A stretch of 64,000 nucleotides of DNA from Mycteria americana (Eukaryota > Chordata > Aves > Ciconiiformes > Ciconiidae): positions 45,411,062-45,475,061 of the forward strand of contig NC_134367.1 in NCBI RefSeq assembly GCF_035582795.1. Direction: 5' to 3'. The notes under the pieces were generated by a model, which had not been told where the DNA came from, did no database searches, and was given only the letters and a program-made list of their open reading frames with translations. This document shows positions 39,924-54,362 of the stretch, piece by piece. The position numbers were made by a program, and so were the translations under genes. Each line of letters opens with the position of its first letter. Within the stretch, counting starts at the first letter, position 1.

Positions 39924-42900
39924 GTAAGTCCAAAGATTTTTTTTCTTTTCTTATAATGATATTAAAAATTACCCCGGGAGGGTTGGGGAGGCAGGGATGG
40001 TTATAGATATCATACTGAACAAGCTTTAAATTTGAGCCTGTAGAAAATTCAGGATTATTGCACATTCAACAGAGTATACAACTTTAAATATCCACATACA
40101 TGTCATAGAAAAGAAATATTAAGAACATAATTAAGTTTTTTATCATTATTTATGATTATTCCCCCCCCACCCCCCCCAAGACAGGCAGTACACATCTTTC
40201 TATGAATCTTATGTCCCACTAAAGTCAGAAAGTGGAAGATTTTTTTGTAGAACCCAGACATTTGAGACAGTTGTGATTAGAGTATGGAAGGATGGGGAGA
40301 GGAAATGTAAATATTAATAAATGCAATTTAAGTCAGCTTGAGAGTGGATTTTGTAGGGATGTAAATGGTTACTCTTAAAGAGGAGAGACCATAGTAATTT
40401 TTTAAGTGTAATAAAACTCCTTTTCAGAAACAAGTGTGTCTGAAATGTAAAGATTAAAATATTCCCTGGAAAATCTAATTCAGGTAGTCAGCATGGAAAA
40501 TTGAACCCAGGTGCTAAAATTGGAGTAACTGAAAAATGGCGTTTTCTGATAGGAAGAGCATTCTTCATATGAAGCAATTCTACTAAGCTTCATTATAATG
40601 TACCTGTTCAAAAAGTTGGACTGTCTATAGCTTTTTAGTTGACTGGTGTTTTTAAGTGTGAGTCATCCTGTTGTTATTCAGAAACTAAAGCTAAATTAAT
40701 TTAAATGTCTGCTTTCTCTAACAAAGTAAGTTTATTTAATATTTTGCCTACATGGTAATTGTAGTGCTACGAGCTTCTTTATGGTGACCTTTTTGTTTTA
40801 TTACAATAGTAATACAGTGTATGACATCTGTTCTATATCCTTAATCATCTGAGCAGAATTTTTATCTTCCTGTCAACACTCTCTCTCCCTTTTGGTTAGA
40901 ATTGAGACTTAATTTATTCTGTGTATTTAAGAAATATTGTTGACCTTGATGTTACTTTCACTGTGATGATGTTGAGCCAATTGATTGCTCATTTTTTGAG
41001 CTTGTCTGCATGCTTATGTGTTCCACGACTGCAGACTTTGTACTGCCATGGCTGCTAATGTTGCTTTGTCATGGTGCCCTGGCCTGTTGTAACACAGGTT
41101 GCTTACCACTTTTTTCCTTTTATCCCAGTGCACAGAAAGGGATTTTGGAGCTCTCTAGCTCTAGCAAGTGCTATATATACTTGTTGATGATAGATATACT
41201 ACAGGGCTGCTGTTCTGGTTTGACTGAAATATTTTAATAACGGTGCCATATCATTCCTCCACACCTGTGGCATACATTCCTTCCAGAGCTCGTTGTACCC
41301 TGTGCGTAGAATCATCGTAGAGTGGACAGCTGTACCCAGTGTTCAAGCAGTATGATAGGAACCGCTTCCACTTTGGTCACTTATCGATTGACCTTGAGAT
41401 CTGGGGCACTGTGACTCACCTTGTTATTTCCAATTAAGTTGCTTGGTATTTGCTGGATAGTTATTGCAAATTAAAATCTTAATGCCCTATGGAAAAGAAA
41501 AAAACCAGTTTTACAATGGATCAAATTCCTAATTGCTATGTAAATCTTCTCAAGTAAAAAAAAAAAAAAAAAGTGATCTATGCAGCATTTAGTAATTTGA
41601 TCTGCCTCAAAATTTTTATAATTTGATATGACATATTCTTCAGACTTTAAGTATCAGCTATAAATACGGAACTTGTGCTTTCTGAAATCAGCCAAACAGT
41701 TTCTATTATTAATGGACAAAAAGCTTTGTTAGAAAATTGTGGAATGAGATTTATGTTCTGTAGGAAGGTGGCAAAAAAGTTACTATATACTATGTTCCTG
41801 ATTCTAATAATTTAGAAAAAAGCACGGGTTGATTAAAAAGTAATAATGTTTTGTATTTAAACTGAGATTATTAATGGTTTTATATCTAGGGGGATTTTGC
41901 CTAATTTGAGCTACCCAAGTATTCATTTTCTAAGATTTAGGAGAATGACGCCAAGCTTCATTCAGAGTCAGTGAAGAGAAACGAGCATTTCCAGAGGATG
42001 ATAAAGGCGGATAGAAGATTTATTTAAAATGAAATGAATCACCATCTGGAAGTGCCAGATCTCCCTCCACTGGTCATAAAGACTAGACTAACATGCTTCA
42101 AACTTAGCTGTTAGAATTACCTAAGATTATTTCTACCCTTTAGTTTTTTCTGGATTTTCTCAGAGGAATTCTTGGAAGAACCTTGCAGACTTTCTAACCC
42201 TGAAGAAGCCATTGCTGTGGGAAACTTAACCTTTCGCTACTTTTTATGAGATATTTTTTTTTTTCCATATAAGCGCAGGACTGCAGTGGACAGGATTCTG
42301 GGAACATCAGATGTTGGAGTTGCCTTGAATAAAACTGAGATGACAACACTATACATCAGTGTGACAGAAAGAACTTGCCTACCGTAGCTTCTGGTTTCTA
42401 AGGCTTATAGATTTGATTAATATACCAGCCTACCTTCAGCTCTATCTGGAGAGGCTGTCATGCAATTCTTAAGATCTCACAGATTACTCAAGAAATATGT
42501 TCATTTCTACATGGGGCTCTATCAGAAGGAATCAGCATGATTTTTTTCTGTTTGTTTTCTTTTTTGCCACTCTTGTAAAACAGCTTGTACAAGAATCTGG
42601 ATATTTGCTTACTACAGAGCCCTTTTATGGTTTTCTACATGTTCTGTGTCTACTTTGATTTAGATGGAGCTACTTCTGAAATTGTGGTGTTTTCTTGATG
42701 AGAATAACAAGTCAGCTGAGTAGCAGGTTTTTTTTCAAATTGCCACTTATTTCTTCCTTTACTGCAAAGAAAAGTTTGTTAACACTTTTGAAGGATAACT
42801 AAATGTGTGTCATGTTACAGACAGAGGGAATTGAAGCCACTGTATGTGGAAGAGTGGAGAAGGTCACACAGAGGTTGCCTAATAATTTTTTCTTTGAGGT

Positions 42901-44359
42901 TGTAGTCTTCATTTGCTTTTCTAAGACAAGCCAGAGGCCTGAGCATCAGCAAAATAAAAAGGGCCAGCCTTCTAGGGTAACAGCTTGCCATCCCTTCTTC
43001 CAGTTGGTATAGTAGTTCCAGTGTTTCAGCACAGCTGGAATTTAAATCCTAAGAATAGCACCCGATTTGGGAGTTTTTAACATGTGTACACCAAAATGTT
43101 GTGGGTTTTTTTTTTTTAAGGAAAAAAAAGCCCTTAGGAAATTGTGTAGAAAGACTGCATTAAAAATACAGAGTTAAACTGCAAGATTGGACACTTGAAA
43201 ATTAGGGTTTTCAATTTTTCTGTTCAGCATCTCCTGAAGGACCTCTTCTTTCAAAATGAGCTAAGGAATACAGTAGTCAGCTCCATATCCTAAAAGATTC
43301 ATATAGAGAATAATGAACATATGTATTTTTATGAATTCTTTTTTTTAAGCAACAAACAGCATTTTAGGCCAACTTTTCCATATGACATGCTGCAATTTGC
43401 TATTTGTCTGTCTATTGCAGTGAGACAAGGCGGTTGAGTTAGTGAGTGACTGTGATAGCTCTAGCAAGCTAACTGATTTCCAATTAAAAGATTCTTTTTT
43501 TTCCCCCCTCTGGGAGCAAAATGAAATGTTACTGCATGACTTCATTAGCAGGCATTTACAGTGTTGGCAGGTGATTATATAACCTCAAGATTTTCTTGTA
43601 CAAAATGCATTGGTTTTCCAGTCAGAACAAGTCCTTTCTTCTTCCTTGTTTTTCATTTGAGTGGGTTCATAGTCACAGGACTTTGATCTTTCTCAAAGAT
43701 GCAGATTTTCCATGTAATCTGGATGAACAAAATTATATCAATTAACTAGAATAGATTTTTAAATGTCAATAATATTCTAATTTTTTCCACAGTGAGCATC
43801 TTCAATTCTTAGAAGAATCTTCTCTGAAATGAACTAGTAGATATTAATTTTACATACAGACTTTGTACTTATAACTGTCACGGTTGATTCTTAAGGAGTT
43901 TATTTTCAGGTTCTTTTCTGTGCTGTCTTTCCTCCCTGTCAACAGATAATTTCTTTGTGTGTACACAGCATTGCTGATTGATTGTATTTTGCAATGTATT
44001 GCATTGTTTCTTTATAAGATTAGAGAATTAGTTCTTATAAACAAATCCTTGCGGTATAAAAGACTGTAAGATGCAAATAGCTTTTGAGGTCTTGTTACAT
44101 GAATCATAAAGAGGAAAAGGCTCTCCCTAACACATCTTAGAGAGAGGTCTAAGGACCTAGTTCTGAGGAATCAGAATTATCTGCTGCTTTTGCAGTATAA
44201 TGCGATTTTGTTTTTCAGTATTTTACCATTGATGTGCATGTACCAAATAAACGGTATTTTCCTTGCTATTGCACCCTGGAAGTGATGCTACTTAGAAATT
44301 GTCTTTCCAGAGCTAACATTTTTAAATGTTATCTTTCCATTGGACCGAATCAATGCTAT

Positions 44360-44474
44360 TATTCTAGTAACATTGTTACTAGAACAACTCTGTTATTCTA
44401 GTAACATTGTTACTAGAACAACTCTGTTATTCTAGTAACATTGTTTCTGGAACAACTCTATATTCTAGTAACAT
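44360..44474. repeat. 34-bp minisatellite of about 3.4 palindrome-bearing units
   Basis: Units start TATTCTAGTAAC at 44360, 44394 and 44428, with a partial fourth from about 44460. The first two are identical. The third has two substitutions and a short deletion. Each complete unit has CTAGTAAC-ATT-GTTACTAG, a perfect 8-bp inverted repeat with a 3-nt loop (the right arm is altered in unit 3). Confidence 0.93.
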
Positions 44475-45409
44475 CTAGTGATTACGGAGACTTTAGTGTC
44501 AAAGAGGCTCTTACCCTCACTTTTAGCTTCCTGTGTAGGTTGATAAATACTTCCTCCTCTTACATGTCTAAACTTTTCCTGGGATAATTTTAAATTCAGT
44601 TTCTCAGTTGGACATTGATATATTTGAGAAACTAAAGTATTTAATCTGTATTAATTGCCTAACACAGCTTTTGTAGATCTCAGTTGCATAGATTCACTGT
44701 ATCATCTAACATTGTTTCTAAACTAATGCTTTTTTCATTTTTCACAAGCATATAGAGTCACTGCTTTTGTTAAATGCTGTAGACACTTTTTTTATAATTA
44801 CTGCAGGTTCTTTAACTCAAATCATTCAAAGTATACCCTTCATAAGGATATTACCTTCTTGTAATTATTGCCTAGCAAGTAACTTGAAGTGAATTCCCAT
44901 ATGCCTGTTGTCTACCTGCAACTTGCACCTGAAAGCAGTGTTTTAATGAATTTGAAACCTGAAGTTCTAAGTTAGACCAGTCTTTGTGAAGAAGATAGCA
45001 AAACGAAGGAAATGCAATTGAACAACAGCTCCTGCTTCAATTGATGGAACTGATTGGCTCTGTTGTTCAAATGCATCTCCTTCTTGTATATAAGCTATTG
45101 TAAGCAGAATTCACAAATGTAGATCAGTGTTTGGAATGGATTTTGGTTTTGTTGAGTTCTGAGCAACTCGGGCAAGTAAGGCAGTGCCAAATGCGCTCTT
45201 TGTAAATACAATGGCAACAGAAGTCTACCGTGGAGGAAAAGCCTCCAAATGAAAATAATTAATTATTGTAAATCAAACAATGGTATCCTAATTAGTACTA
45301 CTCAAATATTTGTTTATCTATTACATAATGAAAAAATATATAGTTGATCACCACTAGAATATGTTAATAACCCACAGTTGTCCTTTATTGGACTCCTTGG
45401 TAGAAGAGA

Positions 45410-45612
45410 GATATGGAGCTACTAGAGATAGTCCAGCAAAGGGCCACGAAGATGATGAAGGGACTGGAGCTTCTCTCCTGTGAGGAAAGGCTGAGAGAGC
45501 TGGGACTGTTTAGCCTGGAGCAGAGAATGCTCAGGGGGATCTTATCACGGTATATAAACACTTGAAGGGACGGTGCGTAGAGGACAGAGTGGACAGAGAG
45601 GACAGAGTCTCC
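45410..45612 (+). mobile_element. CR1 LINE internal fragment, sense orientation
   Basis: This matches the coding part of CR1 just upstream of the 3' quarter: 'gagatagtccagcaaagggccacgaagatg'-type sequence, then 'gggactggagc', 'gaaaggctgagagagctggg', 'tttagcctggagcagag' and 'ggatcttatca'. Both the 5' part and the normal CR1 3' terminus are missing, so it was broken after insertion or is a deleted remnant. A short duplicated GGACAGAG motif lies at its right end. Confidence 0.88.
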
Positions 45613-48600
45613 TTTTGTGTTAAGGTACTAAAAATGTAGGTGTAACTGATGTGGTATGGATACCATCTGTAGCTGAAATGACCATGTCTCCCCTTTCCCC
45701 ATCCATATTCTTTTTGTGAAACCTACCCTTTTAGGATTGACCAAGGACTGAGGAAGTGCAAAAACCTGGTAGATTCTGAGCCAACACTATTTTTCACCAA
45801 CTCCTGAATGCATATCGGATACAGACTTGTTTGGGATAGTACAGGCTGAAATCCAATATTCTTTTAGGTGTAGTAGGATAATACTATAGGAATAGTATGT
45901 GTCGCATCCAAACTATGCAGAATGTAATGGGTTTGGGAAAATCTGTGTACTACTTGTAAGGATTCAAGAGGGCAAAGAAAAGCAAGCCTATTTGTGAACC
46001 TGACTCTTAGTACAAAAATCCTCCTCTAGTGCTCAAGTTGGAAAGCTAGTCTGTTAGTTGTTCAGAAGCAGTCATACCTATCCATATATGGCTTGGGACT
46101 AGAGAAGCACTGTACGTGGACATAACTTTGTTTGGAAATTGGCACATCCATGATACACCGATGCACATACAACAGATAAACTACAGGTACAATTGTAGAG
46201 ACGTCGGATGAATATCCCAGAGGTGGCAAACCGTGCACCCTGTTATGATTCCTTGCATCCTTGTCTTCTTATCTTTGTTCTTGCTGATGATAACTTATAT
46301 GAAAATTGAAACATTTTCCATGAAATACCAAGCAATCTTTCTGCTGCCATTGTGATTTATGCACAGCTAGTAATATCACAGCTATGTGGCATCTCTCATT
46401 TACTTACACGTTCTTGCCATCTTCTCACTCTTAACATTCTTCCCCACAGTCTGAGAAACCTCAAGACTTTTGACCAATTAATTCCTTTGCCGTACTAAAT
46501 CATATTGTGCTGTGCCATTCTCCATTATCAATGCCCTAACTCAGAAGCAGTTCCCAATCGCCCTACAAAACTTCAGAACAGGATATAGTATTCTCATTTA
46601 CTGTCACACCAGCAGTTTTCTTGTCTAAGAACTTTGATAAAGATGTCTCTTTTAAATGTGCTTAACACTGAGATGAAACTATTTTCTCCCCTTCTTAACC
46701 CTCTTTTTAATATCTCTTTTTTTTATTTATGCATTCTTCCTGTGTAAGAATACTAACTGCAAACTTGGGAAGGAATATAGTCTTAGTCTTGCAATTGTTG
46801 ACCTCGTAGTGTTTACTACCATACAGTGATGCTATAAGAAATCTAAGGAATATTTCAGCATGCTAACTGTTTAGCACTATATTTTAATTCTTCTGCTCGT
46901 GAAATCAGCCAAATGTGGCCCAATACACATGGTTTTGGGTGATGTCAACAATGCAGAAGATATTTGAAGATTCATAGTAGTGTCTGGTGTTGTGAACATG
47001 TTACTTATACGTCACCTTGAGAAATGAGAACTCAGTGCTGCTTGCTTCTCATTGGGACAAAAAACTTGCCTAAAATAAGAGGAGGTCTGGAAAAAATAAG
47101 TTTGGGTTTGGGTTTGTTTTTTTTTTTTTTAATTGTCCTCATAGCATAATATAAAGGTTTAAATACAAATTAGAGTTTTGTTACTAATTATTCAGTAATC
47201 TAGTTACAGTTGAATGTCAAGAAAACAGCACATTCCTTCACTTCTTAAAATATTGTTTGATATAGGGATTGTCAATAGTTTTACTAAGTTTAATCAAATT
47301 GTTGGAAGTAACGTAGCATGGACAGTTGTGAGGTGGCTTGTATAAACATTAAAAAGGTTTTTATCTGAACAAACTTTTTCACTTCTGAAGTATACACAAA
47401 AATGGTTTGCAAAAGTTTTAAAGCTTTCTAAATAATTATTTTGCTATTCTTTCAAAGTGGACAAAATAAGGGAGTATGTCTGGGTTATTTTACTTTGTTC
47501 ATCCTTACCTTTGCAATTAATGTGTTTTTTTTATTTTGTGAGACTCTGAAGTAGTTTTCCTTTGCTGCAGACAGAATTCCCACAGCTCAGCAGTGTGGGT
47601 GCTATCAAAAACATTTACAAGAGTCTTCTCTTTTCTGAATTCTATTTTCAAATTCCCAGCAGTTGTTATGCTGTCAGCATAAAGATGTTTGTTGCAATTC
47701 TCATAGTATGGAAAAGAGTTAATTGCAATTCCGCCACTGCTGGATGGTAGACAATATGGTGTCTTATACTCTGAGTTATCCTCTTGATTTTTTTCTTTTT
47801 CTTTTTTGAAGCCCCCATATGGTAAGTATGTGCACTATGAGTAAGTATGGCAGTCAGCTCTGCAGTTAGTGAGATAGGTCATAGGAGACTGTGGCTCATT
47901 GTCTCTAATTAAATTAGTGTTATAACAACACATGGTGTTTGGTTACTATTTAATTGATGCATTTTCTCAGTATAAAAGCAGGACAGAAAGGAGTCATTGC
48001 AGCCATGTTGCTGTGATTGCCAATTTTCTTTGCCATCCTCTTTGCTTGCTCCAGGCTACGTCAGGTCAATTTTGCAGTGCTGTTATAGCAAGTGTTCTGA
48101 AGCTGGGCTGGGCTCAACTGCAGTTTCTGTGTTGCTAAGTGTCTGCCTGTTGAAAGCCGATTTCTTGGAGCAGGCTTGTGGTAGAGAAGTGTTTCATACC
48201 TGTTTTCTTCTGTATAGTCTAGTGAAGAAGTCTTACATTTTAGAACATTGTTGGATGCAGTAGACACTATTCTATATTTTGCAGTCTCCATCAGTATCTT
48301 CCTACACAGCCTCAGGAGAAATTAAAGCTATTATTCTGTGGGTGTTATAAAGCTGAAAACACCTTCTTCTCCAACCACCTGAGTGAATTATTTGGGCAGT
48401 GTGTCGCTTTTAGCTTCAGTGAGTAGGATCCACATACCATTTTAATAACATGAGAAGTATCCAAAGAAAGAGGCAAGACTGCTGAAGAGCTAAAAACATG
48501 ATCCATATGTTGCACTTGTACATATAGCAGGTGTTAGGATGTTTTAACACTACTGAAATAGCTGTTTTTCCTTTGGATGCTCCCTCAGGGTTTCTTGCGT

Positions 48601-49089
48601 TCCCCTCCATTTGTTTAAGAAGCCCATCACAATGCACATGCTTTTGCCTTTTGTGTTGCACATCGTGCTTATTGGAAGTTCTAGAAGAAATATCTTTCTT
48701 TAAACAAACCCTTCAGTTGCTTCATTGTCAACAGTGCCATTTTTTTACACCCTGTTAACAACTTCTTTTCAGTAGACTGAAATGTGATATTGGCTAGTTG
48801 CATTCACATCACTGTAGGCCTTCATCTAGTAAAAGGTTGGATTTAAGCAGTGGAACCTCTATATTTGACTGTCCTGAACATCTTTGTAAAATGCTGCTGG
48901 TTGCTTATCTTCGGCAGGAGTTATCTGCCTAAGTCAACCTGTTTTCAAATTTGGACATCTAAAAACCTCTTTAAGTCCCAATCCACTCTTACTGGGTGAC
49001 CTAATGTGCAAGTGCCAAATTAATTAAACTGCCTCTCTATCTACTACTGAATAGGTAGTGCCTCAAAAGAGGGAGGTGCCCTTAACAGC

Positions 49090-50165
49090 ATTGGGTGAGA
49101 ACATAGGAATGGCAACACTATGTTGGATCATTGACTAGTTGCTTTAGCAGTAGCTGTTTGTGATACCTGGAGAAAAAGAGTAAAACCAGGCTAAGTGTAT
49201 GTGATGTGTCCCTGAGAATTCCCCACCTGTTTTCAGCTCAGGGGCATTTCCTGAGCAGGGTGTGATTCCTGTCTATTCAGCAATCCTGAATAAGTCTTTC
49301 ATCCAAGTTTTTATCCTCTTTCCCATTGAGCCTATGTAAGATTTATCATCCACAGTGTTCTCTGACAAGGTAGCCCACTGCCTGTTGTGTGAAGAACTAT
49401 TTTTGTTTGTTCTGAATCTGATTTCCACCAGTTTCACTTGATTCCTTCTAGTTCTTCTATTGGAAAAGACATCAAACCATCAGTTCCTAGGTATTCTTCT
49501 CATGGCACTCAATCATCTCTTTTTTCCAGGTTGGAGATTTCTGATGTCTTCAGATGCTACTCAAATGGAAGCTGTTCCGTATTCTTGATTACGCTTTTTG
49601 CCCATCTCTGAAGCTTTTACAGCTCTAGTATATCTTTTGTGAGATGAGGGTAAGAGAATTGCATGCAACAGCAGGCAAAGCATAGATTTCTGCATGGGCA
49701 TAGGCTTGATTTCTGTTTTATTTTCTCTTGCCTAACAATTTCTAAGCTTTGATTACTTTTTTTTTTTTCCTATTGCTGAGCACTGGGATGACTTTTTCAT
49801 TAAACTCTCATATGCTAATTTTATAGCTGCTATTTTATAAACCAACCACTCCCTTTTACAGTTTATCACATTTTGCCCATGTCCTTACTACCTTGAATAG
49901 CTTTGTCTCAATGGACTTTCTAGCCACGCTGCTCTCACCCTTGTCCAGATCTTCTCTGGATATGTTAAACAGTCCAAACTGAGATGCTCTACTGGAATCA
50001 TCACTCCCTGTGAAAACTGGCCTGTTCTCTTTTCTTCTTCACTGTTTTATGTCTTCAGTCACTTACTTATCCAAGCAAAGGTATCTCCTCTTTTCTCTCT
50101 TGCCTGGTTTGTCTTCAAGGCCTTTGAAGGCCTTTGTCAAAAGCTTTTTGTGAATCCACTTTGTG
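49090..50165 (-). mobile_element. Ancient, heavily diverged CR1 LINE copy (about 1.1 kb)
   Basis: The plus strand follows, with many substitutions and gaps, the reverse complement of an old CR1 type that I know as widespread in turtles and crocodilians. Landmarks in order are 'agaacataggaatggcaac' (terminus side), 'gttgtgtgaagaa...tttgtt', 'gattccttctagttctt', 'caatcatctctttttt', 'gaagctgttccgtattc', 'cccatctctgaagctttt', 'tatatcttttgtgagatgagg', 'gtccagatcttctctggatatgtt', 'cctgtgaaaactgg', and 'ggcctttgtcaaaagcttttt'. The order and spacing agree throughout, which makes chance unlikely. It is far more decayed than the other CR1 pieces here, so it probably predates modern birds. I rely on remembered family sequences, not an alignment. 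Confidence 0.8.
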
Positions 50166-51037
50166 GAGAACTAATGGTTAGAGCCTAGCATAACATCCTC
50201 TTCACCAGCAGGCTGCAGCTATTATTTTTATATGTATAAAAAAAAATTTATGTTTGTGTGCGTATGTGTACAAAAATCAAATTACTAATTACCTTCTGCT
50301 TAGACATATGTAGCATTCTCAGCTACTGACAAAATAAGAGCCTGGCCTTCCAAGGTTATAAGGTACCAGCTATACAAGTAGGCAACAAATGCACATAAAG
50401 CCCATTTGAAATAAAAATTACTGAATATTAGGACACATTATGAAATGTCCATCTGCATTTTCAGAAGCTGTCATACCTGGCACTTAAGGATCTAGCTTGC
50501 CAGAGTTAGATTTCAGCCCAGAAGGGGTAGGTCTCAAGCCTACAGAATTTATGGGGATAATTAAATTGACATAATCGTGGTCTGTTAGTTTAGCGGGGTT
50601 TGTTTGTTGGAGGTGAAGGAAGAGCCAAAGCATAAATGAGCACAGTCAAATGTAGACTACTAAAAATAAAATGAAGAGATGATTTTGTAGAGGCATTTGT
50701 TCCAGAGGAGATAGCTGGTGGAGGGCAGAGCTCAGCTGATGATGAAAGCTACTGTGACAAATGACTGCAGTATTAACACAAGCTTGGTTAGTCAAGTCAT
50801 TCTTCTTTTATTTAGTAAATTGTTAGTGTTTCATTACTTTTGTAGATTTTATCAGTAAAAGGATGTGGACAACCAAAGAAAAATGGTCAGTGAGCTGGTT
50901 TTATTTTTTGGCCTTTGTATAAAATAATTTAATAAATATGTTGGTGGGAATTAAGGGTACTTTTTAACAAAATTATGCTGTAATCTTAATGGAAAGCAGG
51001 ATTTGTAATCATAATGGAAAATAGGATTGTTTTAGAA

Positions 51038-51121
51038 GATATGAAGGGTATCTAGTTCAAACCCTCATAAAATGGACCAGATATGAAAGGTATCTAGTAC
51101 AAACCTTCATAAAATGAACCA
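51038..51121. repeat. 42-bp tandem duplication
   Basis: Two adjacent 42-bp units (51038-51079 and 51080-51121) begin GATATGAA and end TAAAATG-ACCA. They differ at only a few positions. A weaker repeated 'taatggaaa..aggat' motif precedes them at about 50988-51028. Confidence 0.9.
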
Positions 51122-54100
51122 TTTCAAATTTCAACATTAGGCTTCTCGCATACCAAGTATGCTTTTGCAGTTATGCTGCAGAATAGAAGATAATTGTCGT
51201 AGTTTACTATTGGTTGGAACATTTGGATGTCAGTGTCTACTGACATTTATGTCACATTATAAATGGCTTCTTAAGAAGCTAATTATAATAACTAAGATTA
51301 TGTTACTCCAGTTCTGTTAGACTAAGCCTTGCTGTACAACTATTTAGTTATGGCTGGTATGCACTGAGGTGGGAAACTTGTCTTGATGGTACTGTATGAA
51401 TTACGTCTTAAAAATAAGCCCCTTAAAGGTGTCAAAGTTTTGATCATGGGTTTCCTGCAAAAAGACATCACAAGAAGCTTTGCCTCCCTGAATGAAATGT
51501 ATTCTGGTAGTTAAAGTGCTAGTTCAAGAGCTAACTGACTTTTATTCCAGTTTTATTTTCGGCTTGCTTTTGATATCACTTGCTAAAATCATCAAAGGAC
51601 ACGAACAATAGGCTTATGCATTCACTGGGAAACATTAAACCAATTTAAGCCAAAATTTGCAAATGTGACTCATACTTTTCTTTGCTTGACTGGAGATGCT
51701 GGGGGAAAAAAAAAAATCTGGTTTTAGTTATGCTGCTCCCTTTATATTCCAAAAGGCAGGCCTGCTTAAGAGTGACTGTTGTTAACACAGACTGTACATT
51801 ACTGCAGATTTCCATGGTGCTTTGTATAGCACTGTTCTTACAATTCAGTTTTCTTGCTTTCTGCCACAATGAAAACAATAATTTTGGTATTCAGGACCAC
51901 CTATGACAACTCATTTTGAAATATTGGGACTAATAACGTTACTGTAGCTGTAGTAGTTCACTGTTAATTTTCTTTTATTCTGATATGGGGTTGCATGTGA
52001 AAATTGTAGAATTATTTTGTTTCTACAGCACAACTTAGACTACTTTTGAATACAGATCTTTTTAGCGATGATGCAGCAACTCATTAGGAGTAGTATGCTA
52101 CAATCTGTCCTTTTTCCTTGTGTCTTAAATTATTTTTGTGCATCTAAGCAGAAATTTGGGGAAGACACATTACACTGATTATTAAACTCTGACTATCAAG
52201 ACATGAATTAGGTTTGATGCCAGTTCAGCCAAAAATGTAACTTGTTAGCAAGAAATGCTTATATCGTTGTTTATTTTGACTGGGAGTGAAGACCCTGTGC
52301 CCTGTTACAACCAAGAAAATTACTTTGTTCTTGCCAGGTTACTCCCCAAAAAATGTGCACTATACAAACAGGAAAAAATGTCACATCCTTAGGCCCTCTA
52401 AACAGTAGGGTAGCTCATTACTTCAGTTTTCATTACTTATTTCTAAAGATACTAAGAATTGTATTAACAGTGCAATGCAACAAGTGTATTGCATATATCA
52501 TTGATTTGGTAAGCTCATAGGGGCTGCATAATCATGTATCACTGTCTGACTCTGTGGTGTACTAAAAGAAACACGAAAGGTTCAGTGGTACTTGCTTTGC
52601 TAACAGTAATATGTGAGACTTCAGTACTGTGCATAAAATTGTATATTTTGATGCTCAGTTTTTCTTTTATTTCTTTAACTATATTCCCTTAAACTACGAA
52701 TGGTAGCTGACCTTTTCATTTTACAGGATTCATTTTAGTTGCATGGCAAATGCTTAAAAAACAATATTTAGGTAGATTTCATTAAGCAGATGAATTACGG
52801 CAGGCTCAGTTATCACTGATTGACATTATGTGACATTTTCTCTGGGAATTTACATAGAACTTTTTCAGAAGAATCACGTAATGAGCCTCTTAATCATATT
52901 TCATGCAGCTGGTATTGATGGATATGCTTTTCAGTGTGTGAGAGACTCTAGAGGACATGGCTGATTGATTTAGGATAGACAGGCTTAAATTGGGAGGAAA
53001 ACAAAGCAAAAATATAACATGCTAGTTATGAGAAGAACAAGCCACGTTTTTACGTGCAGTAAGGAAACATTCACATATTAAATTCGTTATTTGGATAAGT
53101 ATATGTTACATATGTAGAACATAGTTGATATTTGAGGGGGACATTGTCATCTCTCAAAGCAGTATTTTGACTCCTGTTAATAGATCCTGAATATTTTTTT
53201 TCGTTCTGATAGGTGAACACAGCAAAGAAGAAATAACATTGCTTATGTAATGAAGGATTAAAACATGGAAGTTAAGAGCACCTAAAGGTTAATTCAGGAG
53301 TAGTACAACAAAGGGGATTAAATAGATTATGATTTATTTATTTAATATTACTGTTACATGAACAGTGAGGTGCTATTTTTAGTACAAACTGCAAAGGAGA
53401 ATGTTTTGGCCTGAAAGAGTTTATAGTCCAAATAGATAAGACAGTCTCAGGACTGGATACTTGCAAGTTTGAGTGACCTATATACAGACAGGCTTAGGTC
53501 CCAAATCAGAAAGAATGCACGACTGAGCTGTTCCATTGATGTCAGTAAGATTTCTCACAGGCTTAAAATTACATGTGGTAAAAAAAATCTTGAGGTATCA
53601 CATCTTAACTGAGTTCCCTGAGTAGTGTAGGAGATTGATCCAAGATCTCTGAAGTGTTAGTTTACTTTCTTCATAGCTTTTCTGATGCATGGGATGAGAA
53701 GTACAATCAATTTCCTGTAAAGAAAAAGATGTGAAACAGGTGAATATAGAAGTAAGTGCATATACTGTGGGAAGTTAATTTGAATAAAACACTGCACTTA
53801 ATGAAGATGCCTATCTATTTTAAAATAATTTTAAAAAGAACTCAACCAATATCATTATAGAATTGTGGAGGCAGAAATTTGAGATGACAATTCTGCTCTT
53901 CTAAAACATTAAAACAATGCTAGATAGTATTATTTACCTTAAAAAATCAGTGCAAGAAGATAGATAGCTAGGGAAAGCCTTGGTGATTACATTTATCAGT
54001 TCTTTACCAATTAGTTTGCTAGACAGACAGAATAGATGTTCACTCACTTTCAAAATTGCTGTGGGTTTTTTTTTCAGCTATAAATATATATTATTTGTTT

Positions 54101-54362
54101 TTTTCAGACGTGTTTCTGAATGGGGTGCGAAAAAGTTAGTTAAATTGTTAACATGACTACAAAACAAGTTGTTCGGTGCATTTTAATTTTTTCCCATAGA
54201 GCTCAGCCTCAGTAATAAGAGGCTGGGTGGGATGGCATACTTGAGGTTTAATTTATGATAAGACTGATTAAAAATATTTCCCATAACATTTGACCAGAGT
54301 GCTTACAATATAGTTGATAAGTAGTAGAAAAGTAGGAATGAGTTTTTCATACAGAGCTCTAT

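Noticed and set aside
39753-39956. Taking the Met at 39753 as the KLHL32 start and the frame to 39956 as the gene.
   Set aside because: Splice signals at 39742 and 39924 and the upstream MPSERCL exon show this is an internal exon. The tail after 39923 is intron read-through.
43345-43600. A block that looked like a possible conserved noncoding element.
   Set aside because: Only an impression from composition. Without an alignment there is no evidence of conservation.
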